Below, one piece after another: positions 1-12,460 of a stretch of DNA of 64,000 nt. Source of the stretch: Ignelater luminosus (lineage: Eukaryota > Arthropoda > Insecta > Coleoptera > Elateridae); NCBI GenBank assembly GCA_011009095.1, contig VTPC01001779.1, positions 1 through 64,000 on the forward strand, given 5' to 3'. The first letter of the stretch is position 1, and every line of letters begins with the position of its first letter. The notes under the pieces are model-generated. The model had not been told where the DNA came from, did no database searches, and was given only the letters and a program-made list of their open reading frames with translations. A program made the position numbers and the translations under genes.

Positions 1-380
1 CCAGTGATAAAAAATTCAGTTTGCGAACAGTTGCTGCTAAAGAATCGAGTTCTACACAGGGCTTTCTAAGATGCAACTGTTGTAAACAATGTGGTGACAA
101 GAAGTGTGTGTACTAAACCAAATAAAATGTAATAGTAAATGCCATTCAAGTATTTCCTGTCGCAATAAATAACGCATATAATGAATTTGTTTTAATTCAA
201 TAATCGTATTTGTCATGACTAAAGCGCAATCTATCATTTTATTAGGATGCGTTCAAATGAGTTAGCCAGATGCCAAATTGTATCGTTATTTCGGCATCTG
301 GTATTTCTGCTATGGACAGATGGCGATATGTCCAAATATATCGGCCACGGGCCAAATTCGCCGTCTGTCTCCAACATATA

Positions 381-1322
381 CAGGGTGTTTTTAAACTTGG
401 GGTATTTATTTAAACAGGTGCCTATTCGTATTGTAATAGACCGATATTAACATAAACATACTAGAAATTTACAAAATTTAATAAATCACTTTTTTAAATT
501 AAATGTTGTCCCTAAGTACGGCCCTGCAGTCGTGTTGTCTAACTGAAAAACTTCAATTTTCAATGTTTATTGAAACATCATAGTCAACCGGGTTCAAACT
601 GGACAGACTGAAGACAAGCAATTATAGTCAAGGTTATTCAGGTGCATTCTAAGAACATCTGTTTAGAATTCTGAGAAACAGAAAAGAGAGTTGTTACCTG
701 GGTATAATAGTATAATAGATTTTATGACCCTTTGTGTTGTGGTCCCCAATACTATAATTACCGTTACTGTCACAAATTTCTACAATATAATACAATTTTA
801 TTTAAAATTTAAAAGCTTTAAGTAAAATCCTAATTGTAGTACTCCTAGTTACTTATCTTAAAACAAATATGCACATTAATTGTTTATCAAAGCAATATAT
901 GATTTACAACTATTCAAAATTTTAGTTACTCGTTTAAAGAAAATAATCAATATGCTATTGTACATAAATTTACTTTTACAAGTAAATTTAAGAATCATTA
1001 ACAAAGTCTTTACGCCTTAATCTATCTTTCCCTTCACAAGTTATATTTTTTCAAACAAGAAAATAGTCATGTGTAGTATCCATCTTTCTCAGATGCAGGT
1101 AAAAACCTTCCACTACAAACTGTCCTTTTTAAATAACTTTCACTTTCTCGTCAGAAAGTGAAACTTTCGCGACAGGCCCGTATCTAGCTCTTCTCTCATT
1201 TTTAAAAGTCAATATTTCCATTATATTAAAACTTTTACTACCGTAATTTTTTGCCAAACGACACTGTTTAATGTATAGTATTACCTGTTAAAATTAATAC
1301 CTAAAAGATCCAAAACACCCTG
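381..1322. mobile_element. TA-flanked TIR element, family A copy 1
   Basis: Begins CAGGGTGTTTTTAAAC and ends GATCCAAAACACCCTG, flanked by TA on both sides (379-380, 1323-1324). No coding sequence seen. Its first 310 bases recur at 10185-10503 at roughly 85% identity. Confidence 0.75.
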
Positions 1323-1349
1323 TATACCTAACTAGACATCGGTCAAAAT

Positions 1350-2159
1350 CACGGGCGTAGCCAGGGGGGGTTTTGAGGGCTCAACCCCCCCCCCCCGAAA
1401 TGGTTCAAAATATTACATTAATATTATACTGAAATAAGGAGAGGCGAAGAGTATAAATTATTTTATTAATATTTTGAATTTTTCGTGCTGCCACCTAGAA
1501 GAAGAAGAAGTCCACGATTATCTATCTCTCTCTAGCATTCCTGCGTCGGATATATGCACGTATTACAAAAGAAATTTATTCATCCCATTCCTTGAACATA
1601 CAATTCAACAATTGATTGAAAGATTTACAAAGCAAATTGAGGAGGCAATTTGTATGTACTCGTCAGTGCTTCCCGAAAGAAGTACATCTGTGGTCAAAGC
1701 TGAATTTGAAGTGTGGAAAGCAGTGATGACAAGCACCTCCAAAATCTGCTTTGGAATGCCTAGATAAGTGCGATCAAGAACTATACCCAAACATTTACAT
1801 ATTGCTACAAATTTTGGCTACCATACATGTTTCCACTACTACCCCAGAAAGGACTTTCTCAAGCCTAAGGAGACTGAAAAACTACTAGCGCAACACAACG
1901 TGTGAAAACAGACTTAACGGTTTGGCTCTCATGAATATTCACTATGGGACAGAAATTGATGCGGATGAAGTAGTGGATACATTTAAAAAGAAAAACAGAA
2001 GATTAATTCTCTAATGTGTTTGCATTAGAAAATCAATCAACCTTCTGTTTTTTTTCACATTTTTCATTCTTTTTCACAGGAATATTAATGTCATTTCATG
2101 CACTTTTTGTTGTTTTATTTTCTTAAACCCCCCGATACTAAAACCTGGCTACGCCCGTG
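1350..2159 (+). mobile_element. hAT element, internally deleted
   Basis: 16-bp terminal repeats CACGGGCGTAGCCAGG / CCTGGCTACGCCCGTG and a perfect 8-bp target duplication GTCAAAAT (1342-1349 and 2160-2167), diagnostic of the hAT superfamily. Confidence 0.92.
1474..2014 (+). pseudogene. hAT transposase C-terminal fragment
   Basis: The frame from 1474 ends at 1765; other frames then resume with NIYILLQILATI, TTPERTFSSLRRLKNY and RLNGLALMNIHYGTEID, the hAT C-terminal dimerisation domain. The N-terminal half of the transposase is missing and at least one frameshift and one stop interrupt it. It lies inside the element at 1350-2159. Confidence 0.85.
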
Positions 2160-2167
2160 GTCAAAAT

Positions 2168-2599
2168 TAACCTCAAACTATACAGTAAATTAATATTTTT
2201 TCTGTTTTGTGTAAACGATTACAAAGAATTTTCGGGCTCTCGACTTTCTTTTCAAATTTCGCCTTCACGCCTGATATATGGTATCACAGGACACTTGTGT
2301 CAAAATATATTTACTATTATGAAATAGTAAAAAACTCATTTATTATGCACATTCCACTAAAAAAATTTGGGACGTGCGTCGTCAGTATTCCTATGGTATA
2401 ATATGAAATTACTAGTCAAACCAGTGCTTGCATTATAAGAAGATATGGAAAACTTTTGGTATAACTATTATGACGGAAAAGTTTGAATTTCTAAAGAACT
2501 AAATAAAGCTCTAGTACAACGTATTGAAGCAGCTGAGAGAAATATGTATTTACACTTGTAAAATATTATTGTAACTTACAAAAGTGACATTTGACAGTT
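2168..2599. other. AT-rich spacer
   Basis: No conserved coding sequence or repeat recognised. One 64-codon open frame shows no codon or domain signal. Confidence 0.4.
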
Positions 2600-4170
2600 T
2601 GACAGCATGGAACTTGGTTATGGACGTGCCTCTGCTGCCGGCACCGCCAGCAGAGACATTAAATACTTATAGACCGGCTGTCAGGTTGAAATGCATTGTT
2701 TGATTGGGGGAAATTTCTCTAGGCGGAATCGGCGCCATATTTATAACTTTTCTGTCAGATATAAAAGGAGAGTTGCAAAGTTTTATAGGTTAAATTTGAA
2801 TTTTGAAGTTTACTTTTTGGTTCTTGCCTCTTTACATGTGCTTTTAACTTAAAATAGAAATACTAAGTGATTCTTTTGTTAATAAATTAATAGTTAATGG
2901 ACTTTTAAGTGTGTGATTAGATTGCCATTAAAAAAACCTCACCTATTAAACTGATGGCTTTGAATCTTAGCATTCTAAAATACACAAGAACAAGTATAGC
3001 GTGCTCACATTTTAAAGCAACCGATGTTAGGAAACATGCAAATAAACTTTTAAAAGAGAATGCTGTCATCTTTATGTAAGGTATGGTTTGTTTTATGAAT
3101 TTTGTGCGAACAATCATTTAAATGATTACATGTAAAAGTTGAACTTGCAGATTCCACCCCAAGATCTTCAGCCAATCCAAATACATTGAGAGCAAACCAA
3201 TTATCCAACAAGTGTCAGCCTGTTACCAAATATCAGAGCACGCAGACTACATTTTTCTGAAAATGCAAATAATGAAACACAAACTGAAGTGCAGCAGACA
3301 GCACATTGTGAAATTACTTCTTAGGAACCTGATAAAAATAGCATCGGTCATATTCAAATTGAACACTCTAATGCATTTCCATCTACGAAAAGAATATAAT
3401 CTAAAACTGATTGCATGGTCTTTAAATTAAATAAATACTCAAGAAAATGCTGTAATTATTCAAAGCAATAACTTTTAAATAAATCATAGGTGATAAAACA
3501 TTCATGAAATTCAGCGAAATTCTTCATATCTTAATTATCTGTATTTTCTTTGTAATGTATTTTTATATTGAGTGATATGAATGTAATATTAATTTTTATT
3601 ACATGACTATAATTGTCATTAAAACAAAACATTTTCACATTATTTTTTCAATTTATATAAAAATAAATCTAGGGCATTTCTATTCAAATGAAAATGGTTT
3701 TATCGAATTCTTACAGCAAATTTAACTGCTTTTTGATAAGTCATGGTGGGAAATTTGATGATTTTGTTATAGTAAACACAGTTGCATTAGCTATTACACT
3801 TTCTTATAAATCAAATGTACTTGGCAGGGAATAAAACAAAATATCTCATATATAATTAATTACATTCAGAATTTGTCATCTGTTTTCTGCAAATTGCTCA
3901 AAATATATTGAGAATGTTATAATGTATATTATATTTATATATATAAATCTTTTGAAATTATTTTGTCTTATTTTTATTGAGTATTTATATTGGTTGCTAT
4001 TCAAAAATAAGGTGTAGCAATTCGAATTTCCCGCTTTTAAAGGTTGCACCCTGACAGCCGGTTTATAAGTATTTAATGTCTCTGGATGCCAGCACAAATA
4101 TTCAACGTAGTGCCGGCAATTATTAGCAAAATACATGGTACCGGTGCCGGCTCCTGTATACCGGGACATC
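2600..4170. repeat. inverted-repeat region
   Basis: The 33 bases at about 2655-2687 (GAGACATTAAATACTTATAG onward) return inverted at about 4051-4083 with one mismatch; nearby GC-rich blocks with GCCGGCACC are also mirrored. This suggests a degraded TIR element of about 1.5 kb. No transposase seen inside. Confidence 0.5.
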
Positions 4171-4348
4171 GAATATTTCCAGAAGCCACGTGAGTAGTTT
4201 TATCGTATATCCAATACTACGCCCATGGAAAACTACATTATGTTTATTACAACAGAGTTGCCAATGGTAAAAGATGTGTTGCCTAGCCAACAGTAAATTT
4301 CGTGGTCACGTAACTTCCGGAAATATTCGATGTCTCTGTATATGCTGT
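4160..4348. repeat. short inverted repeat
   Basis: GACATCGAATATTTCC-GAAG at about 4165 mirrors CTTCCGGAAATATTCGATGTC at about 4313-4334, with about 130 bases between. Looks like a small foldback element next to the one at 2600-4170. Confidence 0.5.
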
Positions 4349-4996
4349 ACGGAAACCGGCACCAGTTTCCATGTATGAGAATCAGCGCAGGTAGTGGAGG
4401 CACAGCCTTTGCTTATTTGTTTCCACTACGTAAATCAACTTAGTGTTTAATTTCATATGATATGGTGCCAGCGTATAGATATTGGGCGCGTTTAGCGAAC
4501 ACAACCGTTGACTAATAGCCCTCTTCAGCGCTCAACATGTTTAGTTTTGATGATTGCCAACTGTTGCCGATTCTCTAAACGCAGCCTCTTAATACTCCCA
4601 CTACGATATACGTTGGCGTTAATCTGAATTTAACCGCACTCAACCTATCTCAGCAGAAAATAATACCTGACATGATTTAGCAGCGGTTGTAAGTCACCAT
4701 CTACTCAACAAATTTGTTCAGAGTCGCTACTAGTCAACATGCTCAACTGTTGGCAACGGTTGGGTAGACCAACTCCTACAAAACGCGGGAAACTAGCTTG
4801 GAAACAAACACGCGAGCTGGCTGGTAGTACGCGTTTCTATAATAGATGTCACAACGGTCAAACGCCGCGCGAGGTTACCGGCATATAGTAATTGAGGTTA
4901 GACCCATGTTAGACCAGTGTCGTACACATTTTCTGTGCACGTTTTCATAGTTTTCATTTATTAATGTTCATTTAGCGCTGGTGAATTTTTACAAAT

Positions 4997-5930
4997 ATGT
5001 CTTTGAGGAGCATTTGTATGGTGAAGGGGTGCCGTGCAAGTAACAAAACGTCTAATGTACATTTGTTTAAATTTCCCAAGAATAAACAAACGTAAGAAAC
5101 AAAAGTTTTGATACTTCCGATTAACTATAATGATGTATTGATATAATAAATATTGTAGATGTGAAGAATGGGCACGTTTTACGGAATCTATAATGTGTAT
5201 CAAAATAACTTAGATGTGTTGGTGCAAAGTTCATATTATAAGATCTGCTCAGCACATTTTGAAAACCATCTCATTAAAGGCAGAAATAAGAAATGTCTTG
5301 CTGCAAATGCGATACTAACAATAATAACCCAGCAAGCAGCAGAACAAGATACAAGTCAGGAGCTGTTAGGTATGCATATCTACTAAGCTTTTAATAAATA
5401 TCGTAGTAGTATTTACTAATTTGACTCATCTAACGAAGACTGTTAAGTAATTCATTATTTATACTTTTGAAATAATCACAAATATATATTTATATCATTA
5501 TTAAAATCATTAAATTGCAAGATGGGTATTGCAGTATCCCTATTTAAGAATTTTTTAATACTGTAATTTTCTATTATAGAGATAAACGATATTTCAAATG
5601 ATATAATTTAAATGAAACAAATTTAATGCTGTTTCTAAATTTAATAATAAACAAACAGGGTTGTTTAAAGTAAGATTATAATGTTTGCCTGTATTGACTC
5701 TGTTAATGTTTTATCACAAATTTCATGTTTAACAGATTCTGATGTGCATATACAAGTACCACCTACAACAGGATCTCTTGATCTTGCCGTAGTGCCTAAT
5801 ATGTCTCCACCACCCTCTCAGCTATCCAAACCTCAAAGTCATTGAGTGAGAGGACACCGAGAAAAAAAGCATTGCGGCTTAAGATTCGTTCATTACAACA
5901 ACAAGTTCGGTCATTGAGGAAACAGCTTTA
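4997..5930 (+). pseudogene. THAP-domain + coiled-coil gene relic
   Basis: Exon-like pieces: MVKGCRASNKTSNVHLFKFP at about 5020-5090 before a GTAAGA donor, CEEWARFTES after a TTGTAG acceptor at 5158, then in another frame KICSAHFENHLIKG. Together these give the C..C..W..C-x2-H spacing of a THAP zinc finger, but one frameshift splits it. After another AG at about 5735 a stretch reads ALRLKIRSLQQQVRSLRKQL then stop, a leucine-zipper-like helix. THAP plus coiled coil is the layout of P-element-type transposases and their host derivatives. No downstream catalytic part is visible. Confidence 0.6.
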
Positions 5931-7032
5931 GATTGCTAATCAACCACTGCAAGAATATTTTCAACAATAGCACTATTGATATGATTTTGATTTTTAAATT
6001 GAACTTTCATAAAGAACAAATCTGTCGAGACAAAACAGAATTTAAATTGGTTCCAATGGCTCTAACAAAGTATCAGAAATTCATATATAATGTGGTTTGT
6101 GGGAAAGTAAGCCGTTTCAAATCATAACAAGCTAATTATGTCAATGGATATAAAAACTACAAATTGAAATTTAGCATGTCATTCATAGATTATTTAGTAA
6201 TTAGTTTAGAAACATAAAATATTTTCAACCTGTACAATAAGTTATTTATTATAGTTAGCAGTTTGTATCATATTGCATGTAATTTTGTCTTATTTTATTT
6301 AAATTTTATAAAAGAGAAATAATATTGATGTAATTGTCGATAAAAAACAATAGTTGTACTTAATACATGTATAATAAGAAACATATGTAGCAAAATAAAT
6401 TTTTTTATAAGTAATATGAAAACAACTAATTTTTTTATTAATTTATTTAAATGTAACCATTGAAGATAGATATTTGTGTACAAAAACAATAATGTATCTA
6501 AAATGTATTGTGATAAATTTGATTTCTTTGGATATTTGTGCATGATTTACATCCTCTTCTTTAATTTAATACAATGCCATTATAAATTTAGTAAAATGAA
6601 ATTTAATAACAAACAATTTAATGGTAGCCTTTCTCGTAATTTATAATGTCCATAAATAAATTTACGTACGCCACTGATACAAGCGCAGCCCACCAGTTCG
6701 AAATATTGGTACTACCAGCCAGCTCTTAGTTCAAGGTCATCGGCCGGCGCTTGGAAAGAACCAAGAATTTTTGAAGAGTTGGTTTACTTGTCAATATCTA
6801 TACGCTGATGGTGCGATAGCTTTGTTTTACTCAGTTAGATAAGCGTTGTTTGAGACAAAAATTCTAGTGCTTGCTAATTCACACAAACGTCTTTTTTAGT
6901 GGAATAAATAATATGTTTAATTCCTTTTCAAAAATTTAATTACATTGCAAGTGACCTTTGGAAATGTAATTTGGGTTGCATAAAAACAACTAGGGACGTT
7001 CATTATCGTTACACCAGTTAAACTTCGGACTT
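5931..7032. other. AT-rich spacer, nothing recognised
   Basis: Mostly A/T runs with short open frames lacking any domain or codon signal. Confidence 0.4.
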
Positions 7033-7040
7033 CGATAGAC

Positions 7041-7890
7041 CAGTGGTTCCCAAACTCTTTTGTCAAAGCCCCACCCCTCTCTGGCAAGAATTTTGTTTGC
7101 GACCCCCCTTTCGCCTCTTGTACTTTATTCGTAATAAAACAGCGACTGTTAGTAGTTACGCTAATGTCTCTGGCGTTTTTGTCTTAGTTGTAAGCATCAA
7201 GTTTAAAAATACATAATTCATTCTATTTTTATGTTTTGACATTGATTTTCGAATATAATTATATTTGAATATATTGTAGTAATGTGTATGTGGGTGATTA
7301 TTAATTATTTTATTGTTGGATGAATACTGAATCCGTTCTTAGATGATTCTTTTCAACACGCTGAGATTGCAACAAACATGAAGATACAACTTATTGAAAT
7401 ATCAAGTAATGGAATGTTAAAACCAGATTTCTTTTTCAGAACCCAGATCAGTTTTGGGCCAAAAAATGCAAGAATACCCCCAACTGTTTGGTTCCATTTG
7501 CAACATCATATTTATGCGAGTTGAGTTTCTCGTCTATGACTGTCATCAAAACAAAAGTGAGAAATCGTCTCGAACTTGAAAATGATATCATTGTGTGTGT
7601 ATCAAATACAGAACTCAGATTTGAAAAGCTTGTTTCTGAAAAACAGGCACATACATCACATTAAGATTCTTTTACTTTGTTATTTTTTAAAGTTTAAAAG
7701 TGTTAATGTTTTCGCTTATGTTCCACAAGTCACGTTTATGTTTCTAAATATATCATAAAACTTAAGTTAGTTAAGTGTTAAGGCATTATTTTTGTTTCAT
7801 ATGTTTTTATTTTTATTTACGTTGGAAATAAATGTCCTAGTAAAGCGTTTTTCTTTTATTCTCTCGCCACCCACACTTTGGGAACCGTTG
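7041..7890 (+). mobile_element. hAT element (charlie-like ends), deleted
   Basis: Ends CAGTGGTTCCCAAACT and CTTTGGGAACCGTTG are inverted repeats typical of hAT; flanks CGATAGAC / CGGTAGAA match at 6 of 8 positions as a worn target duplication. Confidence 0.85.
7430..7660 (+). pseudogene. hAT (ZBED-type) transposase C-terminus
   Basis: Across shifted frames reads FMRVEFLVYD / SSMTVIKTKVRNRLELENDI, then VSNTELRFEKLVSEKQAHTS and stop, the end of ZBED-like hAT transposases. Frameshifts and loss of the rest make it a relic within 7041-7890. Confidence 0.8.
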
Positions 7891-8339
7891 CGGTAGAATA
7901 TCAAGTGTTAATCCTAAAAAGCATGGACGGTTCATGCATATTCGCATTTTGTGCATTAAAAAGATGAACTTGTCATTTATTTAAGATTAATAAATTTCTT
8001 ATTTTGTTTTACTTTAAACATTATATTTTAATGCTGCCAATCCAAACAACAATATAAAATTACTTTTGAAAATGCAAAATAAAACTTAACGCCATTAATC
8101 AACATATTGTTCTCGAGAAATAAACACATTTGGCCTACAGCTGACCAGTTTCAATATTCGACTCAGATTGTATTCGTGCGATTGACGGGTTCATGGCTAT
8201 TACTTACAGTGTACAGTTCATTTCTGTTCCCGTTACTTGTGTTGTAATCTGTGCTGTCGGTGTGATCTTGTAGTTTCTTTGTAGTTTTCTCTTTTAGAAG
8301 GGGTTTTTTTTGGTAGTTGTTGTGAGTTCATACTGATAG

Positions 8340-9084
8340 TGTAACAGCGGATAAAGAAAACCAACCGCTATCGCCAGAAATATAATGATGTAACGGGTAA
8401 AGCTTACCTTATTCACCACATCTCACTACTAACAGAAGATTTTTACAGTCCATATCACAGGATAGTGTTGCCGACAATTAATTCACCTCTCTTTAACTTA
8501 ATTTTCTTCAATTACACCCAAGAAAAGGTTTTTGATTCACTTATCGTCAATAAAACACAAGACATTAACTAAATAAATTTAATATTATTAAAACGATTAA
8601 TCAAACTAAAAGGGTACGAGATTAATAATTGTTTCTTTCCAACAAATAAAACACGACCAAAATATAAAATCAAACTTAAAAATTATTACAAAATGTGTTA
8701 AATAATTATTACAACTACAAAAAGGTCTTGCTGCACAAAAATGATTGAAACTACTATAAATGAAATATAAAGAAGTACTTGAAATGTCAAAATATATTAG
8801 AGAACTACCATTAATGACAAAATATAGAGAATTACTCTGAAAATCATAATTCGTTTCCTTTTATAACCTTGTTTACCATCCATGATAGGAGATTGTTTCC
8901 TAGTATACGTGGTGCTGAATGTCTCACGCGTTTTACCGTCTTCTTAAAAGTACATCAATGCTGTACCTACCTAAACAATCCTTGAAATTCCACAAAGGCT
9001 TTTACTGATAACTAACAGGTAATTTGTTTTCAAGGGAATTTCTAAATGTTGTGCAACATTTTTTAAATTAATTTAAATTTCATA
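8340..9084 (-). mobile_element. LTR-like repeat, family B copy 1
   Basis: About 745 bases that recur inverted at 35509-36617. Read on the minus strand it has TGTTGCACAAC near one end, a TATAAAA box (about 8872), and CCCGTTACA near the other, followed by TTTCTGGCGATAGCGG that could be a primer-binding leader. I infer an LTR plus short leader of an LTR retrotransposon; no coding part is attached. Confidence 0.6.
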
Positions 9085-10184
9085 ACTTACTACTTCCAAC
9101 AGATAGGTTGATTACCTTTTTAGTAGCTTCTGTATTTTGAAATCAAATAGGGGTTGGCTCAATTTTATTTATTATAGCAAGCGGGACACAGGGTATACAT
9201 AATTGTTTCAAACATTTAAATTTATTTTTCCTAGTGCAGGATTTTGAACGGTCACAGCTGTTGCTTGTAATTCTTTTAGTTTTATTTCTATATAGACCTG
9301 GTGAGCAATTTGATAAGGGTTTGTCTTCTTTTTACAATTTAGTAATTGCAATTTAAGATTACTTCTTTAGTTATTATGTTTCAACTTTCCTTATACTTTG
9401 GTATATGAAATTTAAATAGGTAGCCAAGTGTAGTTGGTAGATGTTGGTTTCTTACTTCGTTCATTTTTTAAAGGTAGCCCATGTGAGGTTTGGTGTTTTG
9501 TTTTATGGTTAAGCCAAGATGAATTAAAGGTAAGACTTCTGTACCAGCTCATTCGTAAAGCTTATTGGGTTTTATTTAATTTTAAATTGTAATTTACAGT
9601 TACGTCCTCGTTTTCTTTTATCTTTATATTTCTGCTTGGTCATGTATTATCAGAAATTTACATTCCAAAATTTTCTTCTAAGCATTTAAAATTTAATTTT
9701 CAAAATCTCGAACTTCTGATCGGATACAGTTCACACGTCTTAGCTGTTTCACGATGGGAAAAAGTAAAGCAAAAGACTGGTTCGCTGGTGCTATATTGTG
9801 TTCAGGGGTATTAAAATTTCTTGAGTTTTGCGACAACCCTCCTTCTAGCGAGGGTAAGTGGTTTTGTCTTAATTTTTTCTTTAGCTCGTTAACACACGTC
9901 CTGTGAATTCTTGGGTTATTACATTTGGAGAATTTTTTCTCGCCTTGAGAGAAGAATTTTGTTGAAGGGTTGAGCAAGCCTGTGGCTCCAGTTTTATCTA
10001 GTCAAGTTTGCACAGTAGTCAAATTCCGTTCTACTTTCGATCGGGATATCTGGTTCGGCCCATATTATCTTCGAGTCGTATAGGAACTTGTGACTTCGTG
10101 AAGAAATGGGTGCCTGCACATATGGTTGACATTCTAATCGCTAGTTCTACTTTTAAAAATATTGCCGTCAAATGATTGAACATA
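9085..10184. other. spacer, no supported gene
   Basis: AT-rich. A 94-codon minus-strand frame at 9693-9977 has no recognisable domain and is not supported. Confidence 0.35.
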
Positions 10185-10503
10185 CAGGGTGTTTTCAAAC
10201 TTGAGGTATTTATTTAAACAGGTACTTATTCGTATTGTATTAGACCGATATTTACGTAAAAATACTAGATATTTACAAACTTCAATAAATCAATTTTTTT
10301 TCATTAAATGTTGTCACTAAAGAAGCTCTGCAGCCGTGTTGTGTAACTGAGAAACCCCAATTTTCAATATTTATTTAAACATAACAGTCGACTGGGTTCA
10401 AATTGGACAGACTGAATGCAAGCAATTATAGTCAACGTTATTCGGGTGCGTTTTAAGAACATGCGTTTAGAATTTTGAGAAACATAAAAGAAAGTTGTTG
10501 CCA

Positions 10504-11306
10504 CAACTTTCCAGAGTCTGTGTACTGGGGGGCACAGGCCTGGTTCTACATCCACCACCAGAGGGGCGACTTGAGGTCGTGCTACTGCACCAACCCACTC
10601 GACCATCGGAATTCAAGAATTGGGGCGCTTGAAAACCGCGACCGCCATACATCCTCACCCACGGCGCAGTAGATAGATCAACGGCCGCTCCATACCACCA
10701 ACCCGGAGTCTGCGTAGGGGTGCTGCGTAGGCCCGGACTCATCCCCCAACTCAACTCAGCCTCTTCCGACCGGCCCCGGGTAGCTACCGGGGCTGCGATT
10801 AACCAAATTCCTTTCCTACCCAAGTATTTGAGCTTGAGGCTCCTCAAGGTACCAAATCCACCGTTCCCGGAAATTCGTCGCCTGTCCGCTACAACGTTCG
10901 CCCAATCATCAACCCACTAATTCCCCCCTCATCCTAATTCCTCTCTTCCTCTTTCCGAAAGAAACCGTTTTTTACCACCTAATCCACCAATCCAAATTCC
11001 CTCTCCCTAAAATCCATCCATCAATACCAATCCTTGCTTCCACTTTGTCACGGGGCAACTATTTAACATCAGCGACGAGAAGGCGTGCACTACACTGAAG
11101 GGGCGTATACCACCACGACAAGGCTTCACCACCATCACCAACCACGATTTGCGACGCCGGCTGCAAACAACACCACAAGTACGAGTCATCAAACTCCATC
11201 TTCATGACGTTACGTTCCACTCCAACCAAGAATAACTTCCAGGCTTAAGAGAAATTGAGTTTTCTGAGGAGCTAGCCGCCTACAGCGGTATTTTACTTAC
11301 TGAGTT
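10504..11306 (+). mobile_element. GC-rich structured repeat S, copy 1 (5' truncated)
   Basis: GC-rich block in AT-rich surroundings. The core from CCAGAGTCTGTGT (10512) to about 10870 and the 3' tail (11245-11306) align with 19925-20280 and 20795-20850. Shared hairpins: GCGAC/GTCGT (10566-10580), GTCTGCG/CGTAGGC (about 10708-10732), GGCCCCGG/CCGGGGCT (10772-10794), TTGAG/CTCAA (10828-10847) and the 3' GCCGC..GCGGT (11275-11289). It interrupts a family A element abruptly, as a 5'-truncated retroposon would. Frames on both strands change register between copies, so I do not call a protein. Confidence 0.6.
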
Positions 11307-11307
11307 A

Positions 11308-11785
11308 CAAGGTGTTTCATTTACAAATTTAAAAACTATTCGTTTCAAGAAATTTTAATAAATAACATTATCTTTTGTTGCTAATAGGAATTAAAGTTTC
11401 ATTTGCGTAATAAATGCAATCCACTGACCCAAAAACACCGACATAATGAATACACATTAAAATCAAATAACTATGCCGCTTCATTTTTAACTTTAAATAT
11501 CTCGGGAAATAATGACTATATCGCTATGTTATTTACATAGAAAGTATTGGAGAATCGAAAAATTGTGCTAAAATGGCAATTCCGTCAGTGGCGTAGAATT
11601 TGCGAAGGGTCAACCATTCACTTGCCCCTATCGTACGTCTCTGGTAGTAGCCAGAAACGTTTATTTAACATAATGTAGTAGGGTGTACAGCATCTACACT
11701 TCCTGCCAAGTATGACAAGGGTACGTCAAATAGTTTTAAAGTACTAGGTACAAATAGTTTTTAAATTTGTAAATAAAACACCCTG
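11308..11785. mobile_element. TIR element (MITE), 478 bp
   Basis: Left end CAAGGTGTTTCATTTACAAA and right end, reversed, CAGGGTGTTTTATTTACAAA continue as a near-perfect inverted repeat of about 36 bases. TA flanks both ends. Noncoding. Confidence 0.85.
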
Positions 11786-11897
11786 TAACTCGGTAAGGAG
11801 CCACATCTTATCGAAGTGATTTGGGTTAAATCTTAATATTTTGAGCTCAGGATTCTACAGTTAAAATATTTCCAATTATTAATGAAACACCCTGTAT

Positions 11898-12118
11898 ATG
11901 CGGAATGCAATTACCTCATTTCCAAAACGTCTTATCGCTAATACGTAATTACCTAATGTAATTATAATTACACTGTCCACTGGAACTTCAAATGCATATA
12001 TTTCAAAAACTACACGTGATAGAAGAAATCTGAAAGCAGATTTGAATTCAGAATGAAAAGTTACATAAGGATTACCTAGTTTGGTTTTTAAGAACCAAAA
12101 ACTCTGCTGTTAATCAGT
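11898..12118 (+). repeat. dispersed repeat D, copy 1
   Basis: About 220 bases from GCGGAATGCA to TTAATCAGTGT, about 90% identical to 48431-48655 in the same orientation. Origin unknown. Confidence 0.8.
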
Positions 12119-12180
12119 GTTATTATTTGGAAATTGTTTTCAAACATTGTTTCTAATACGTATTTGCTGATGTTTTTATA

Positions 12181-12460
12181 CAGTGCGAAAACTATTTATG
12201 GAATAAAATGAGTAATTTCAAAACGAATGATATTTTTGAAAAAAGCTAAAACACGTCAATTTTATTTTATATTTTCGTGTTTTTAAGGCACTGTGCTTGT
12301 TTGTGACGTCATCCCCTTTCGAGCTATGACGTCATATGGAGTTCTTTTTTTAATAGAACGCTATATTTTGTTTTTTATTTTTGGGTACTATAGTTCGTGC
12401 GTTTTCTCGTGAGCAGTGACCTTGATTACACAGAAACCAAAAACTGCTTTTTTCGCACTG
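12181..12460. mobile_element. TIR element (MITE), 280 bp, with two TGACGTCA sites
   Basis: Ends CAGTGCGAAAACTATTT and GCTTTTTTCGCACTG with TA on both sides. The centre carries the palindrome TGACGTCA twice (12303-12310, 12326-12333), 15 bases apart; this is the CREB/ATF core site. Confidence 0.85.

Larger units (their letters stand above)
10185..11894. mobile_element. family A copy 2 with nested insertions
   Basis: Starts CAGGGTGTTTTCAAAC after TA and matches 381-694 up to about 10503, where the GC-rich element begins. A second TIR element (11308-11785) follows, and ATGAAACACCCTG/TA at 11883-11896 may be the far end. The boundary on the right is inference. Confidence 0.5.

Noticed and set aside
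3876..4169. 97-codon minus-strand frame
   Set aside because: Starts inside an inverted-repeat arm and turns into AT-rich low complexity.
9693..9977. 94-codon minus-strand frame
   Set aside because: No recognisable domain, no splice context, no repeat partner in the window.
10467..10847. 126-codon minus-strand frame
   Set aside because: Runs across the junction between a family A element and the GC-rich repeat, and lacks any domain.
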